Shown here one piece after another: positions 44,698 through 56,700 of a DNA stretch of 64,000 bases. The position numbers and the translations under genes are program-made. This stretch comes from Medicago truncatula. Taxonomy: Eukaryota > Streptophyta > Magnoliopsida > Fabales > Fabaceae. The stretch is taken from positions 43,361,832 to 43,425,831 of the forward strand of contig NC_053046.1 in NCBI RefSeq assembly GCF_003473485.1. Direction: 5' to 3'. Each line of letters starts with the position of its first letter. The stretch's first letter is position 1. The notes under the pieces were generated by a model. The model saw only the letters and a list, made by a program, of their open reading frames with translations. It was not told the origin of the DNA and ran no database searches.

Positions 44698-47600
44698 ATG
44701 TCTACAAACTTAAATAATCTGTCACTTTTTCACAAAACCTTTTCCCTCACCTTGTTTCTTTTCTCAGTAAATTTTCTTTTCTTTCCATGTTGTAACTCTC
44801 TTGATGAACAAGGCCAAGCTCTTATAGCATGGAAGGAGAGTTTAAACACTACTTCAGATGTATTAGCATCTTGGAACCTTTCAAACCAAACACCATGTAA
44901 TTGGTTTGGTGTGAAGTGCAATTTACAAGGAGAGGTAGAAGAGATAAACTTGAAATCATTGAACTTGCAAGGCTCATCATTGCCTTCAAATTTTCAACCT
45001 CTCAAGTCCTTAAAGGTTCTTGTCCTCTCGTCAACCAACATAACAGGAAGGGTTCCAAAAGAATTTGGAGACTATCAAGAGCTCATTTTCATTGATCTCA
45101 GTGAAAATTATCTCTTTGGAGAAATCCCAGATGAAATTTGCAGGCTAAGCAAACTTCAAACTTTAGCTCTTCATACAAACTCTCTTGAAGGAAATATTCC
45201 ATTCAACATAGGAAATTTACCAAGTCTTGTGAACTTGACACTCTATGACAATAAACTCAGCGGCGAAATTCCGAAGAGTATTGGCTTATTAAGTAAGCTT
45301 CAAGTATTCAGAGCTGGAGGCAATAAAAACTTCAAGGGTGAGCTGCCATCGGAGATCGGAAGCTGCACCAACTTGGTCATGTTAGGTCTTGCAGAAACCG
45401 GCATTTCCGGTAGTATTCCTTCTTCAATAGGGATGCTAAAAAAATTACAGACCATAGCCATTTACACAACTCAGTTGTCAGGCTCTATACCAGAAGAGAT
45501 AGGGAATTGCAGTGAGTTGCAGAATCTGTATTTGTATCAGAACTCAATTTCTGGTTCAATTCCACCTCAAATTGGTGAGCTCAGAAAGCTTCAGAGTCTA
45601 CTTTTATGGCAAAACAATATGGTAGGAGCAATTCCAGAAGAGCTTGGAAACTGCAGAGAGCTCAGTGAGATAGATTTGTCAGAAAATCTTCTCACAGGTA
45701 GCATACCAATCAGTTTTGGAAAGCTATCAAATCTGCAAGGACTTCAACTGAGTGTTAATCAGTTGTCAGGTATTATACCACCTGAAATTTCAAACTGCAG
45801 TTCTTTGATTCAGCTGGAAGTTGACAACAATGCTATTACTGGTGAGATTCCTTCTGTTATTGGCAACTTGAGAAACTTGACTCTCTTCTTTGCATGGAAG
45901 AACAAGCTAACAGGAAAAATCCCAAATAGTCTTTCAGAGTGTCAAAATCTTCAGGCACTTGATCTTTCATACAACAACCTAACTGGTTCGATACCAAAAC
46001 AACTATTTGTGTTGAGGAATCTAACTCAGCTTATGCTTATTTCCAATGATTTGGAAGGATTAATACCACCTGATATAGGTAACTGCACAAGTCTCTACAG
46101 ATTGAGGTTAAATCAGAATAGATTGGTTGGTACCATTCCATCTGAAATTGCCAACTTGAAGAACTTGAATTTTTTGGACTTGCACTACAATCATCTTGTA
46201 GGGGAGATTCCATCTCAGTTCTCTGGTCTTAGCAAACTTGGAGTGCTTGATCTCTCCCACAACAAGCTCTCAGGGAATTTAGATGCTATTTCTAACCTTC
46301 ATAATCTTGTTTCTTTAAATGTTTCCTTCAATGAATTCTCTGGTGAATTGCCTAACTCACCATTCTTTAGGAAACTCCCTTTCAGTGATCTCACTGGAAA
46401 TAAAGGTCTTCACATTCCTGATGGTGTTGCAACTCCAGCTAACAGAACAAGAGCCAAATGTCGTGTTAGATTAGATATGGAGATTATATTGCTCATTCTC
46501 TTGAGCATCAGTGCAGTACTAATACTTCTCACAATCTATGTTCTGGTTCGTGCTCATGTTGCTGACGAAGCATTCATGAGAAATAACAATTCGGTGACAA
46601 CTTTGTATGAGAAGTTTGGATTCTTCTCTATTGATAACATTGTCAAGAATTTCAAAGCATCTAATATGATTGACACCACAAATTCTGGAGTTTTGTACAA
46701 GGTAACAATTCCAAAAGGCCATATACTTACAGTTAAAAAGATGTGGCCAGAATCTAGAGCTTCTAGTTCTGAAATTCAAATGTTAAGTTCAATCAAACAT
46801 AAGAATATCATCAACCTTCTTGCTTGGGGATCCTATAAGAATATGATGCTGCAGTTTTATGACTACTTCCCTAGTCTGAGCTCATTGCTTCATGGTTCAG
46901 AAAAGGGAAAGTTAGAATGGGATACTAGGTATGAAGTCATCTTAGGCCTAGCTCAAGCACTTGCATATTTGCACCATGATTGTGTGCCTTCCATATTTCA
47001 TGGAGATGTCAAAGCAACAAATGTGTTATTAGGTCCTGGTTTTCATCCTTACCTTGCTTACTATGGCCGGACAAAAATTGCAAGTGAAAAGGGTGAAAAT
47101 ACTGATGCCAATCCAGTTCAAAGACCTCCCTACTCCGAGAGTTCTTATGGATACATAGATCTTGGTAATTTATCTATCTATCTATCTATCTATCTACAGG
47201 TCTATCTTTATGATCTCATTTCCCGCCTAAAACATGTTTTAGTATCTATGTTTTTAGGCAGGTTTCACTAGTACCAGTTTTTCCACTATATTTAAGTTAG
47301 TTTGAGTAGTAATTTTCAATACTTTACATAAACCATTGCACAGTACTTATTTTTATTGTTTTGGCATGTGTACAGAGCTTGACTCGTTGCAGAAGATCAA
47401 TGAGAAAACTGACGTATACAGTTTCGGTGTGGTCCTACTTGAGGTGCTGACAGGAAGGCACCCATTAGATCCAACTCTGCCAGGAGGTATACACTTGGTT
47501 CAATGGGTTAAGAATCACTTGGCTAGCAAAGGAGACCCATCTGGAATTCTTGACTCAAATCTTAGAGGGACTAAACCTACTGTTATGCATGAAATACTAC

Positions 47601-47704
47601 AGACTCTAGCTGTGTCATTACTATGTGTCAGTACAAAAGCTTATGACCGTCCAACAATGAAGGACACTGTTGCAATGCTCAACCAATTTCGATACTTTGC
47701 TTAG
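44698..47704 (+). CDS. LRR receptor-like kinase, subfamily XI (RGI/RGFR-like), predicted pseudokinase (931 aa)
   Basis: Exons are 44698-47164 and 47376-47704, joined at codon 823. A signal peptide (about 1-35), an LRR N-terminal cap with CNWFGVKC, about 20 LRRs of the type LxxLxLxxNxLxGxIPxxIG, a transmembrane helix (about 594-616) and a kinase fold follow. The RAGG word at 205-208 fits the RxGG signature of root growth factor receptors. Family members are usually near 1,090 residues; here several C-terminal LRRs seem missing between HLVGEIP and SQFSGLSKLG. The kinase keeps the ATP lysine (K680), HGD (768-770, usual in this clade), K772 and N775. However, the glycine loop is reduced (TNSGVLYKV), DFG is YYG (788-790) and APE is DLE (821-823). 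Loss of the DFG aspartate predicts no catalysis. The second exon is well conserved (TDVYSFGVVLLEVLTGRHPL). The frame is open throughout, so it is likely expressed as a receptor-like pseudokinase, or is an early pseudogene. Confidence 0.93.
47172..47196. repeat. (TCTA)n microsatellite next to the receptor gene splice donor
   Basis: About six TCTA units begin seven bases after the exon 1 donor (47165) in the 211-bp intron, so length changes could alter the spacing of splicing signals. Confidence 0.9.
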
Positions 47705-48197
47705 AATGTATTAAAGGGAGTTTCAGTAGTGCATGCTAAGAATATAGTTTCACATGCATCTTCTAACTGTTCCTTTAATTTCTCAGATGGCTTAATCTGT
47801 TGAATAGAGCCATGCAAGATTGCAAGTTGTAGAGAACCCATGATTGTGAATGATGTAATGGAGTGCCAGTTAGAGCAGGCAAGAATTACTAGAGTAATTA
47901 AATGTAATCTTAGATATAAAATGCAAATTTCAATTATCCATAATAAAATGCATTCTAGAACCTTTAACTCAAGTTTTTAGTCTAATTGGCTTCTCATCAA
48001 TGTGACTGACATAAAAGATCTCCTTGGCCACAAATCAATGTGACTGTTTTAAGTTTTATTTGCGGCAAACAATCTAAAATTTAAACAAAAGGTCACGTTT
48101 GGATAAACCGATGCTGTCAATTGCGGATCACCATAAGTAACAGTTTATTCAAATTCTGCTTATCTGCTAGGCAGCAATGCTATAGCGCAACTATAGC
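47705..48197. other. 3' UTR of receptor gene and intergenic DNA
   Basis: The first 240 bases probably hold the 3' UTR; aataaaatgca occurs at about 47941. No further gene is seen. Confidence 0.45.
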
Positions 48198-48472
48198 CAC
48201 TATTTCACAATATTTTGTACTAAGTAGCGTATCATTGGACGACAGTGATTTGTTCAAATTCCACTATGCAATAGTGTAGTAGCACCGTATAGCTGCTATT
48301 TAACAACATCGATTCTAATTCATGAGCTTAATTACATGCTTATTCATAAAACGGTTGGACGGCTTATAAAAATAAGCTCAAAACAGTTCAGTGAAATATC
48401 ACATGTAATATAAATACTTATGTACCAGATAAGTTCAATAAGTTCTAAATAATCCTTGATGATATTTTCGTA
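48198..48472. repeat. Dispersed 276-bp repeat, copy 2
   Basis: Counterpart of 16204-16479. It ends at the same right edge, gatattttcgta. Beyond that edge the two loci share nothing, which marks one true boundary of the element. Confidence 0.75.
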
Positions 48473-50062
48473 TGCCAGAAGTGATGAAACATCCCTAACT
48501 ACCAACAAAGGAAGTTCAAGAAAGAGAGCAACCTAGAAGATTGTGGAAGCTAAAACAAGAATCTCCTAGGGATATGATATGTGTAATTTGGGCATACAAA
48601 CTAAGATTCCTAAATTGCATCCCTATCTTTCTCCCTCACACACACAGCCTTTGAATTCAAACAATGACCACATGGTCCCATCCCATGTTCAATTCCTCAC
48701 ATACCATGTTCCAGCTGAAAGAGACTTTCCAGCGATTGGAAACCTCCTTCAGAAGCACAGATACTAAGATTGTATACCAATAATTACCAATAATCATATC
48801 CACATGCAGGACCACTATAGTGGAATGAAGATAACATATATAAGGAATACACAGCAAATGCATATCCAAATATGGTCAATGGAATTTTCTATCAAATGCA
48901 AGGCTCACAAAATTTCCTGTAAAGACAAAAAGTATCGTATTATACTGTTTAATAAGTTGTTTCTTACATTACTTTTGTCTCTACCAAGGAAAAGGACTAA
49001 AAAATAATTCAGAACAAAAGCCTGAGGACCAAGAAATACTTGAATACGAGAACTCATAGTGAGTTTGTCATCTTGTAAAGTCAAGTTGCTTACATTATTC
49101 TAAAAATACTCTATTTTCTCACATTTTCTTTTTCTTTAAATTCAAACAATGTTTTGTACCCTCATCCATGCATGTGTAGAATTTTTTATTTACATAACAA
49201 AAAGTTTAACTCTAATCTAAGTCGCAACTTAAAACTTTGGCTCTTTCTAAGAATGTGTTTTATGCAAGATCAAACTGAAAACCTCGTCCACAAACTCAGG
49301 ATTACTTAGTGCCGGAAACAAACACATGATAACACCAAAGCTTGAAATCAATTACACCGAAGCTTGAAAATGCTTCACAAAATTCAACAACATCATAACA
49401 CATTGAGAACACCGAGAAGCAAAAAGCATCCAAACAAAAGCTTAACAAACTAAGTCACACCCATAACGCATTAAATTCATTGGTATTGGTACTAGTTTGA
49501 TTAGAGAATACTAATAATAATTGAATTATCATTTTGTAGGCAACAAAAACATTAACAACATATCCAAATTTTCAATCTCTTTTCACCAAGAGAAAAGAAT
49601 CTCAATAAAAAAAGGCAACCAAGTTCATATTCAAAACCTATGAAGAACTAACAGACACCGACATTAAATACTAGCAACTCGATTGACATGGACATGGACA
49701 CCAGACAGACACACAACGCTAATTTGAGAAAATAACATCATTGGATGCAATTACGTGTGTCAATATCGTGTGTCAATAACATAAGTCGGACATCAAACAA
49801 GTCCTCAATCAAAAGTATCGACCCTAGAGAGGTCTCAACCCTAAATTTCTTTTCTTTTCACAACATTGACAACTCAAACAGAACAAACAAAGCTAAATAA
49901 CAGATAAAAATATAATCAAAACAAACAAACAAATGATAATGTAAAACATTAGATTTCATTCACTAAATTAAAAACAAAACTCAAATTCCATTCATTCAAA
50001 TCCAACAACATAATCAAAACCAATTATAACAATACAAACAAAAAACAAAACCCTAATCAAAA
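48473..50062. other. Intergenic DNA, no gene seen
   Basis: Open frames here are short and on both strands. Near 49680-49800, words such as gacatggacatggacacc and gtgtcaatatcgtgtgtcaa resemble a dispersed legume repeat seen also at about 22890 and 63820. The last 100 bases are the probable 3' UTR of RPL26. Confidence 0.45.
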
Positions 50063-50503
50063 TCAATCAACATTCTGCATAATATCTTCAGCACCAAACT
50101 TAGTACCCTTCTCCTTATCAGCGGCAGCACGTCCCTTCGCCTTCCTCTCAAGCAACGACTTCCTATCCTTATCCAATCTCAGCTTAGTAACAACAACTTT
50201 GGAAGGATCAACACCAACATTAACAGTAGAACCATTAACTTTCTCACGAGTAATACGTTCAATATGAATAACCCATTTTTTGCGATAAACTTGAACGATT
50301 TTACCTTCACGGCCTTTGAATGTTCCTCTAACGACTTGAACTTCATCGTCTTTGCGAACTGGTATGGAACGGACGTTGTATTTGGATCGGAGATCGGTGG
50401 AGAGTGGTGCGCTCATTATCACACGGCGGAGACTTGATGGGGCCGTGAAATGCGCCTTTCGACTCTTTCGGCGGCTGCTTGAAACTCTTGGATTGAACTT
50501 CAT
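50063..50503 (-). CDS. RPL26: 60S ribosomal protein L26 (uL24), 146 aa, intronless
   Basis: Cytosolic large-subunit protein near the peptide exit tunnel. The single exon reads [20 protein letters not shown], then [20 protein letters not shown], the KOW motif [20 protein letters not shown], and [18 protein letters not shown]. It is 146 residues, the usual plant length. The upstream in-frame ATG at 50515 would add four residues (MKKK) that family members lack, so 50503 is preferred. Plant RPL26 genes are commonly intronless. The promoter carries a telo box and site II elements (separate entry). Confidence 0.97.
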   Translation of the reverse strand: MKFNPRVSSSRRKSRKAHFTAPSSLRRVIMSAPLSTDLRSKYNVRSIPVRKDDEVQVVRGTFKGREGKIVQVYRKKWVIHIERITREKVNGSTVNVGVDPSKVVVTKLRLDKDRKSLLERKAKGRAAADKEKGTKFGAEDIMQNVD

Positions 50504-50549
50504 CTTCTTCTTCACCTCTCTCTCTCACACACTCTCTCTGAATGAAGAA

Positions 50550-50621
50550 TTAGGGTTTCGATTTCGAACCTCAAAACCTTGTTTTGTGATGATGGTGAAA
50601 GATTGGGTTTGGGCTTGGGCC
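50550..50621 (-). promoter_or_regulatory. RPL26 telo box and two site II elements
   Basis: ttagggttt (50550-50558), which reads aaaccctaa on the gene strand, is the telo box. tgggct (50610-50615) and tgggcc (50616-50621) are adjacent site II elements. This pairing is established for plant ribosomal protein promoters and supports growth-linked, TCP-type control. The elements lie 50-120 bp before the start codon. Confidence 0.7.
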
Positions 50622-51487
50622 TTTCGGATCTCCGATCAAATAGCAACTTCTGGGATTGATGTTTGCACCCTCTTTGTTCTTGTATGTAATACTTTGGACG
50701 ATGTCTAAAAATAACCTTGTAAAATAAAAAAGATAAATAATATTTATACAATTATTTTATGATAATTTTTTGACAACTCAAAAAATATTTATTTTCTCAA
50801 GTTTTATTCTAGAAGCGATGTGTTATTATAAGTTTTTAAAACAATTTATTTGATCTTATTAGGGATGTTAAACAAATTTGCACCAATGAATATAGGATAA
50901 AATTCGTCAGAAACATGAAACTGAGTAATGTAAAATAAGTAGATATTTTGGTTATCAATCAATTAATGGATACAAAGATGGAGTTCATGGTATTCTTACC
51001 TGTCGGTTTTCATACATGTTAGTAAATGAGTAAAATTAATAATATGTCATATTTTAATATAAAACTTCTCCACATGAAAGAAACTCTTACATAATATTCA
51101 AATTCTTGTTTATTGTTGATAAGAAATTTCATAGTCAAATTGAAAATGCAATGTATTAATATTTTTTATGTTTTTATGTGTTAATGCTTTTTAGAGTTGT
51201 CAAATGATGATGAAGAAATCCTACACAATACAACTAATAATTGCTTTTTAACATAATTGCATTTGTTAATAAATATTGTTAATAAATAATGTGATGGATG
51301 TTAGTATCTGCATATACACAGAGATATTTCAAAATCCGCTAAATATTCATTTAGCTTGAATATATTTGTATCCAATAGAGCATGTAGTGGATGTCTATTT
51401 GTGTTAATGAATATTCATTGTCATATCTCATGTACTTTTATTGTTAAAAAATGAAGAAAAAAAATGTATTACATCATAAATAATATA
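50622..51487. other. AT-rich intergenic DNA, no gene seen
   Basis: Nothing but AT-rich sequence upstream of RPL26; no splice structure, repeat ends or conserved frame recognised. Confidence 0.5.
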
Positions 51488-52020
51488 TATAATATTTTTT
51501 TTGAAGAAGCTAAAATGAAATTAATTCAAAACGCAAAGAATCCTAGCTAGCACGAGGAAGGCTAGGCTAGGAGACTTAAATAGCAACATACAAAGGAAAA
51601 ATGTACCATATGTATGCGGAACACTAAAACAAACACTCATACATCAAATAAAAACTTTTACAAAAAACACCCTCCATTGAGGGCCCCCGAAACCAATAAA
51701 AACTAAACACCAAAACCACAAAGTCATCTCCCAAAACCAAAGTATAAACGCCCTCCAAAATAACTATCAAACCTACCAAAAACTTGTGCAACCGCACCTT
51801 GCTTCTCATCTGCAGTTGAACGCCATTAAGCACACCACTAACATCCATGTATTTGAGAAACCCCATCAACAGTAAACTCATAGAAGAAGACCCACAAAAA
51901 TCATAACCACCACAAGCACAATCACAAAAACTAGCAGCACCACCACCACCAAAACTACCATTAACCACCACAAAAATCACCATTACTCGTCACCAAAGAC
52001 CAGCACCAGTCACCACAATT
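51488..52020 (-). mobile_element. Probable LINE or retroposon 3' end
   Basis: Read on the minus strand, the segment is G/T-rich with an open frame at 51983-51624 (MVIFVVVNGSFGGGGAASF...) lacking family resemblance. It is followed by ttttagcttcttc and a run of 8 A (51501-51494). The composition, T-rich trailer and A tail fit the 3' end of a plant non-LTR retrotransposon. The ggtggtggt-like start is low complexity. No reverse transcriptase is visible. Confidence 0.4.
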
Positions 52021-52254
52021 TTGAAATGCATATTTATCATAAAAAGTTTTTTGACTAAATATTTATCTTAAAATTTAAATATAAGAAGTATTGTGATTAA
52101 TTGGCAGTATAAACAAATATACACTAAAATCCATTTTAGTATCTCACAATTTTGTTGCTTCTTGCAGGTCATTTAAATCTCTGACAAAAAATAATAACAA
52201 ATTAGTCCCTCATATTTTCATACGGACGGCAAATTATGCCCTCAATTAATCTAT

Positions 52255-52947
52255 GACTGGTGCTAGTCACACAAAAAAAAAAACTAGTTACACTCAAATT
52301 TATTTAAAATTTTACAATAATACCAAAATTGCACTCTTCATGTAAATTTTTAAAAACCCATCTTTTATGATCATTCTGAACCCTTACCCCCTTTCATCCA
52401 CAAATCACCATAGGTGTGCAACCAATATCTGAATCAACATCTTTGTTATTGATCTGTACTATATTCATAAAGGTTAGTGAATTTCATTTTCAATGAGTTT
52501 CTATTTGTTTTGGTATGAGATATGTTCAATTTAGGTTAGTGTAAATTAAGTTTACTTATGTTCAATTTAGGTTAATGTAAATTTAGTTTACTTATGTCAA
52601 TGTAAATTAAGTTTACTTATTATGTTCAATCTAGGTTAATGTAAATTTAGTTTACTTATGTTCAATCTAGGTTAATGTAAATTTAGTTTACTTACGTTCA
52701 ATCTAGATATAAGAGGTTAGTGTAAATTCAGTTTACTCAATCTAGGTTAATGTAAATTAAGTTTACTTATGTTCAGTTTACTTATTCAATCTAGGTTAAT
52801 GTAAATTTAGTTTACTTATGTTCAATGTAAATTAAGTTTACTTTCAATTTAGGTTAATGTAAATTTAGTTTACTTATGTTCAACTTAGGGGTATATTAGT
52901 CATTCTAAGGTGTAACTTGTTTTTTTGGGGTGTGACTAGCACCGGTC
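52255..52947. mobile_element. 693-bp MULE-type MITE carrying a minisatellite
   Basis: Terminal inverted repeats of about 36 bp start gactggtgctagtcacac on the left and end gtgtgactagcaccggtc on the right. A perfect 9-bp duplication, ttaatctat, flanks it (52246-52254 and 52948-52956). The centre is mostly a tandem repeat array. It encodes no transposase. Confidence 0.9.
52526..52886 (+). repeat. Minisatellite, unit about 35 bp, about 10 copies
   Basis: The unit is close to ttcaatctaggttaatgtaa followed by atttagtttacttatg. Copies vary in length: some lack the ttcaatctaggtta half. Each unit contains gtaaatttagtttac, an imperfect palindrome. The array lies entirely within the MITE at 52255-52947. 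Confidence 0.93.
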
Positions 52948-52956
52948 TTAATCTAT

Positions 52957-53765
52957 TCTTGTATGATGAAAGTATTATTAACTAAAGTAACATTATCATT
53001 TCACAATTGTCTCGAAAAGGATTATAACTATGCCATTTGAAGCTACAAAATCAAAACTTTTAGTATTGAGTTGATACCTCATGAACTGATGTAATGGTGA
53101 TGACTTACTCCTCTCACAAAAAAAATACTCTCAGTTAAGTAATATTATGATTTTTGTACCAAAAAAAAAGAAGTAATATTATGATTTATGAGCCGTTACT
53201 GAAGAGTTCTCAGACAGGTGCATCCAACCAGGTTCTGCAAGTCTCCATCATTATGAAAAACAATAAAAATCAAAAGTTGCCATTATATCATCAATACCAC
53301 TCATACAGCTCTAGAAGCTGTAAATTCTAATAATGGCTTTAATTGGATAAATAATCATGTTGCTGATTTTTCTAGAGTAAGTAGACTTTAAAACAATCTT
53401 ACATCAATTGTTTACATCATATCAGACAGCACCATCAAAAAATGGGCACACAGTGTGCTCACAAGTTGTAGCATCTCCTAAGTGGTGCTTTCTGCTTTAT
53501 CTCACTCAGCCTCAATGTAAAAAAGAAAGTAGCTTCAGTGAACTCAGACAAGTGCAGTCATGTTTGTGTGCTCAAATGCATTATGGCCTTGAGCCACAAA
53601 ATGAAGCAATGAAATGCTGGTTTTATTGCCATAGCATTATGAGACAATGGACAGCCCTACCATAATACACACTATACAAATACAATACATCAAACATGAT
53701 GGTCCATGGACCCCACCAAATGGATTTCAGATTAGTCTATGAAATTTGGATGTCCCAGTTGTGCA
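52957..53765. other. Intergenic DNA and probable 3' UTR of the RecX-like gene
   Basis: No gene is seen. The stretch 53200-53765 is less AT-rich and likely contains the 3' UTR of the minus-strand RecX-like gene. Confidence 0.4.
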
Positions 53766-56700
53766 CTATGGAGGATTCTGCTCATGCCTATCTAGTTTGT
53801 TTACTATGATGCTAATGACATTCCAGTCAAAACCACGATATTGAAGCCATCGAATAATCCTTGATTTCCTTGTCTCCTTCGGAACATTCTGACCTTTGAA
53901 CCACTGCTTTGAGGCCTGAACATAAAGATGATCAATGGATTGCTTTGACAAGCCAATAACTGTCTTCTCTTCTCCAGCACAATCATTGTTGTCCTTAAAA
54001 ACCACTTCAACTGCTTTTTCAGCATCAGTTTGACTAACTCCTTTCTTGAACAGTGCCTGCAACAAGAATTAAAGTCCATCACACAAAAATATTTTCGTTG
54101 ATAATAATAGTAGCAAGTATATGGTTCTTAAACGCATGCGCGACCATGAAAACAATGTCACAGGCCATGCCTTATCCATAAGCTCTCTAGTATTATAAAG
54201 TAATAGGACATAATTATGAAATGAACAAAAAAGTAGATGCACATTGCTAGGTTAATTTGCAAGATGCTGTCACAATGTACGACATCTTTCACTCCTAATA
54301 CTACATAAGTTAAAATGAAGATGAGTTTAGCAAGCACAGTATAATCGAGATACCGACAAAATATTTCGTCTTTCGACTTGCTACGAAGCTAATAAGTAAT
54401 AACTAAAGACAGCAAAGTGTTGGCAGTGTATTAGAAAGCAAAAAGTACAAGGATGAACAAAAGGCCGGAATAGACTAGCTTACTTGTTTGATCCGTCTCG
54501 GCCCCCAAGTAGACGAAGACCATCTAGATTGAGAATATGATTCAGCATACAGCCTATCATTGATGAACCCTCTGAAACAAAGGGATAAAATCATAAAACA
54601 TGACCATAATCCCAAAGAATGTATTAAAATTCAGCAAATTCAGTTTTTTATAAATGAACTTGAAAAGGTACATTACGAAAAGTACTACACGTGATTCTTT
54701 TCAAACTGCAGAGAAGGTTTACTGAACTAGTCAGACATTAAATTTTGTTGCAAACATGCTGTTTCACACAGATACAAGAAGCACTATCATATATTCATAT
54801 TAATATCAATCAAATTGGTTTATATAAACTTTGAAATTTTTGGATTCTTGTATGATAGATTATTTTAAATAGAAACCTGCATATATAAATTAATGATGTG
54901 CTTGAACTAATATTTATTATAGAGTATGTACTTTTTTTTTTGTCTCCATTCCTTTTTCCCTATTGTCTGTTGTCTAAACATGTTACATCCATCTTCTCTT
55001 CACGCAAAAAATGGAGGAAAGATAGCTCATCAGCTTCGAGGATCTAAACAGTTAAAACTCTTATAAAGGTGTCGCTATGTGTTGATAATCTAAAAAATAT
55101 CGATATTATCAACTACATCAAAGTTAAAATGGTAAATTAATAAGAGGAATGCTAGCAACACTCTCTTTTGAGAACTCTCTCCAGCACTCACTCTTTTATT
55201 GGGTGAAATCAATGTAGGACCTACACTTTGGAAATGGAACCCACATAAAGTGGTGGGACATACATTGATTTCACCTAATAAAAGAGTGAGTGCTAGAGAG
55301 AGTGCTCAAAAGAGAGTGTTGCTAGCATTCCTCAATTAATAAACATATTCCTAACTACACAGGGTGGATCACTCTAAAACACTCAAAAGTCAAAACAATC
55401 ATTCTTCTTCTACACCGGATTATCTAGCTACTATTCTCATGGAGACCCTGCGACTGATTTTACGTTAGCTAGAGTTGCATCTGTTATTACGGATGTTAAG
55501 TCATCTTCATGACAGCCATCTGTATCTGTTATTGCAGACATCTTATTTTCAAGGTCAAAAATCGCGTAACGTACATATTCTTACTTAGTTAAACTGAATA
55601 GAACATGATAAAAACTGGATTTTAGAAAAGAAAACAAAATTTCTTATAATGGTAATGTTAGGATACTGGGTTGGACTTATGCCCAATAAATGGGTGTTGA
55701 ATAGGAAAACTGGAGAGGGATGGCTGATGTGGCAATTAGTTGGAATATGCAACATGATTATAAGGGGTGGAAGTAAGAGAGGGAACATTCATTCAGAAAT
55801 ATTGCTAGAGTTTGTTAGGAGATTTTCTCTCTGGTAGGAGCATATTGCTCTGGTTAGGAGTTCTTGAACTCTGGTTATCCTTTCTTTTTCCGTTTCCACC
55901 ATTGTAAAGCTCGAGTTCATCACTTTTCAATTCAATAATATACGGTTAAATTATTTATTTTACTGGGTTCTATCAGGTACATTTGGAAATGGCTGATAAA
56001 TAACAGTCCAACAATTTTGTTATGAAGTTAGCTACATACTGTCTCTGGAGCTTGTTTATCACTGCCTCCACTGCATCAGGAGAGAATCTCTTGCTAAGCA
56101 ATTTCTTTCTCAACTCAACTGCTGTGAGTGCCCTGCGGAGTAAGAAGATAGGCATGCTTAAAAGAAAAGACAGCATTTGGCATTGAATGTATATGCACGG
56201 TCCTAAGTCCAAAATGTAAAAAATATTAGAGGCATGTTATTTGAACCATTTTTGGGACAACCAAAGATATACAAAGAAATGTAGGTAGTGGCACGAAAAC
56301 CAGAGCAATAGAGAGAGAAAGTAAGAACACAATGAGAGTATGAGAGAGAGTTGTCCCAAAAGTTGTTACAAAATGGTTTTACAAATATCATTTCTCAAAA
56401 TATTAGCGGACTTGAATCATTATAAAATTTCTTCCCTTTGTTAATAACTTACAAGCAATAACAAATCCAGGTAATTAAATGTTTTGATAGTTGATTGATA
56501 CTGTTAAAAATGTTTCAAAAGGAGATAGTAATTACATTGCAGAAGTAACACAATATGCTTTGAAATGATCGTTTAGCTCTGTGGTTTTATACTGCCAGTT
56601 TTCTTCAGATATGTGACAATTGCCTTACCTCGGTAGGAAGCACAGTCACAATTGAATGTCAGTGTTAAGAACACGTGATGTAAAGAGACAAGAAAAACGA

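Noticed and set aside
44730-44921. Minus-strand frame opposite the receptor signal peptide
   Set aside because: Antisense shadow of the receptor-like gene.
51624-51983. Minus-strand frame of 119 codons as a possible secreted Gly-rich peptide
   Set aside because: It lies in a G/T-rich segment that ends in an A tail and looks like a retroposon 3' end; composition explains the residues.
52526-52886. Regularly spaced repeats that might suggest a CRISPR array
   Set aside because: Units are adjacent without unique spacers, vary in length, and lie in a plant transposon; it is a minisatellite.
53408-53665. Plus-strand frame of 85 codons as a separate gene
   Set aside because: It overlaps the probable RecX 3' UTR on the other strand and has no family resemblance.
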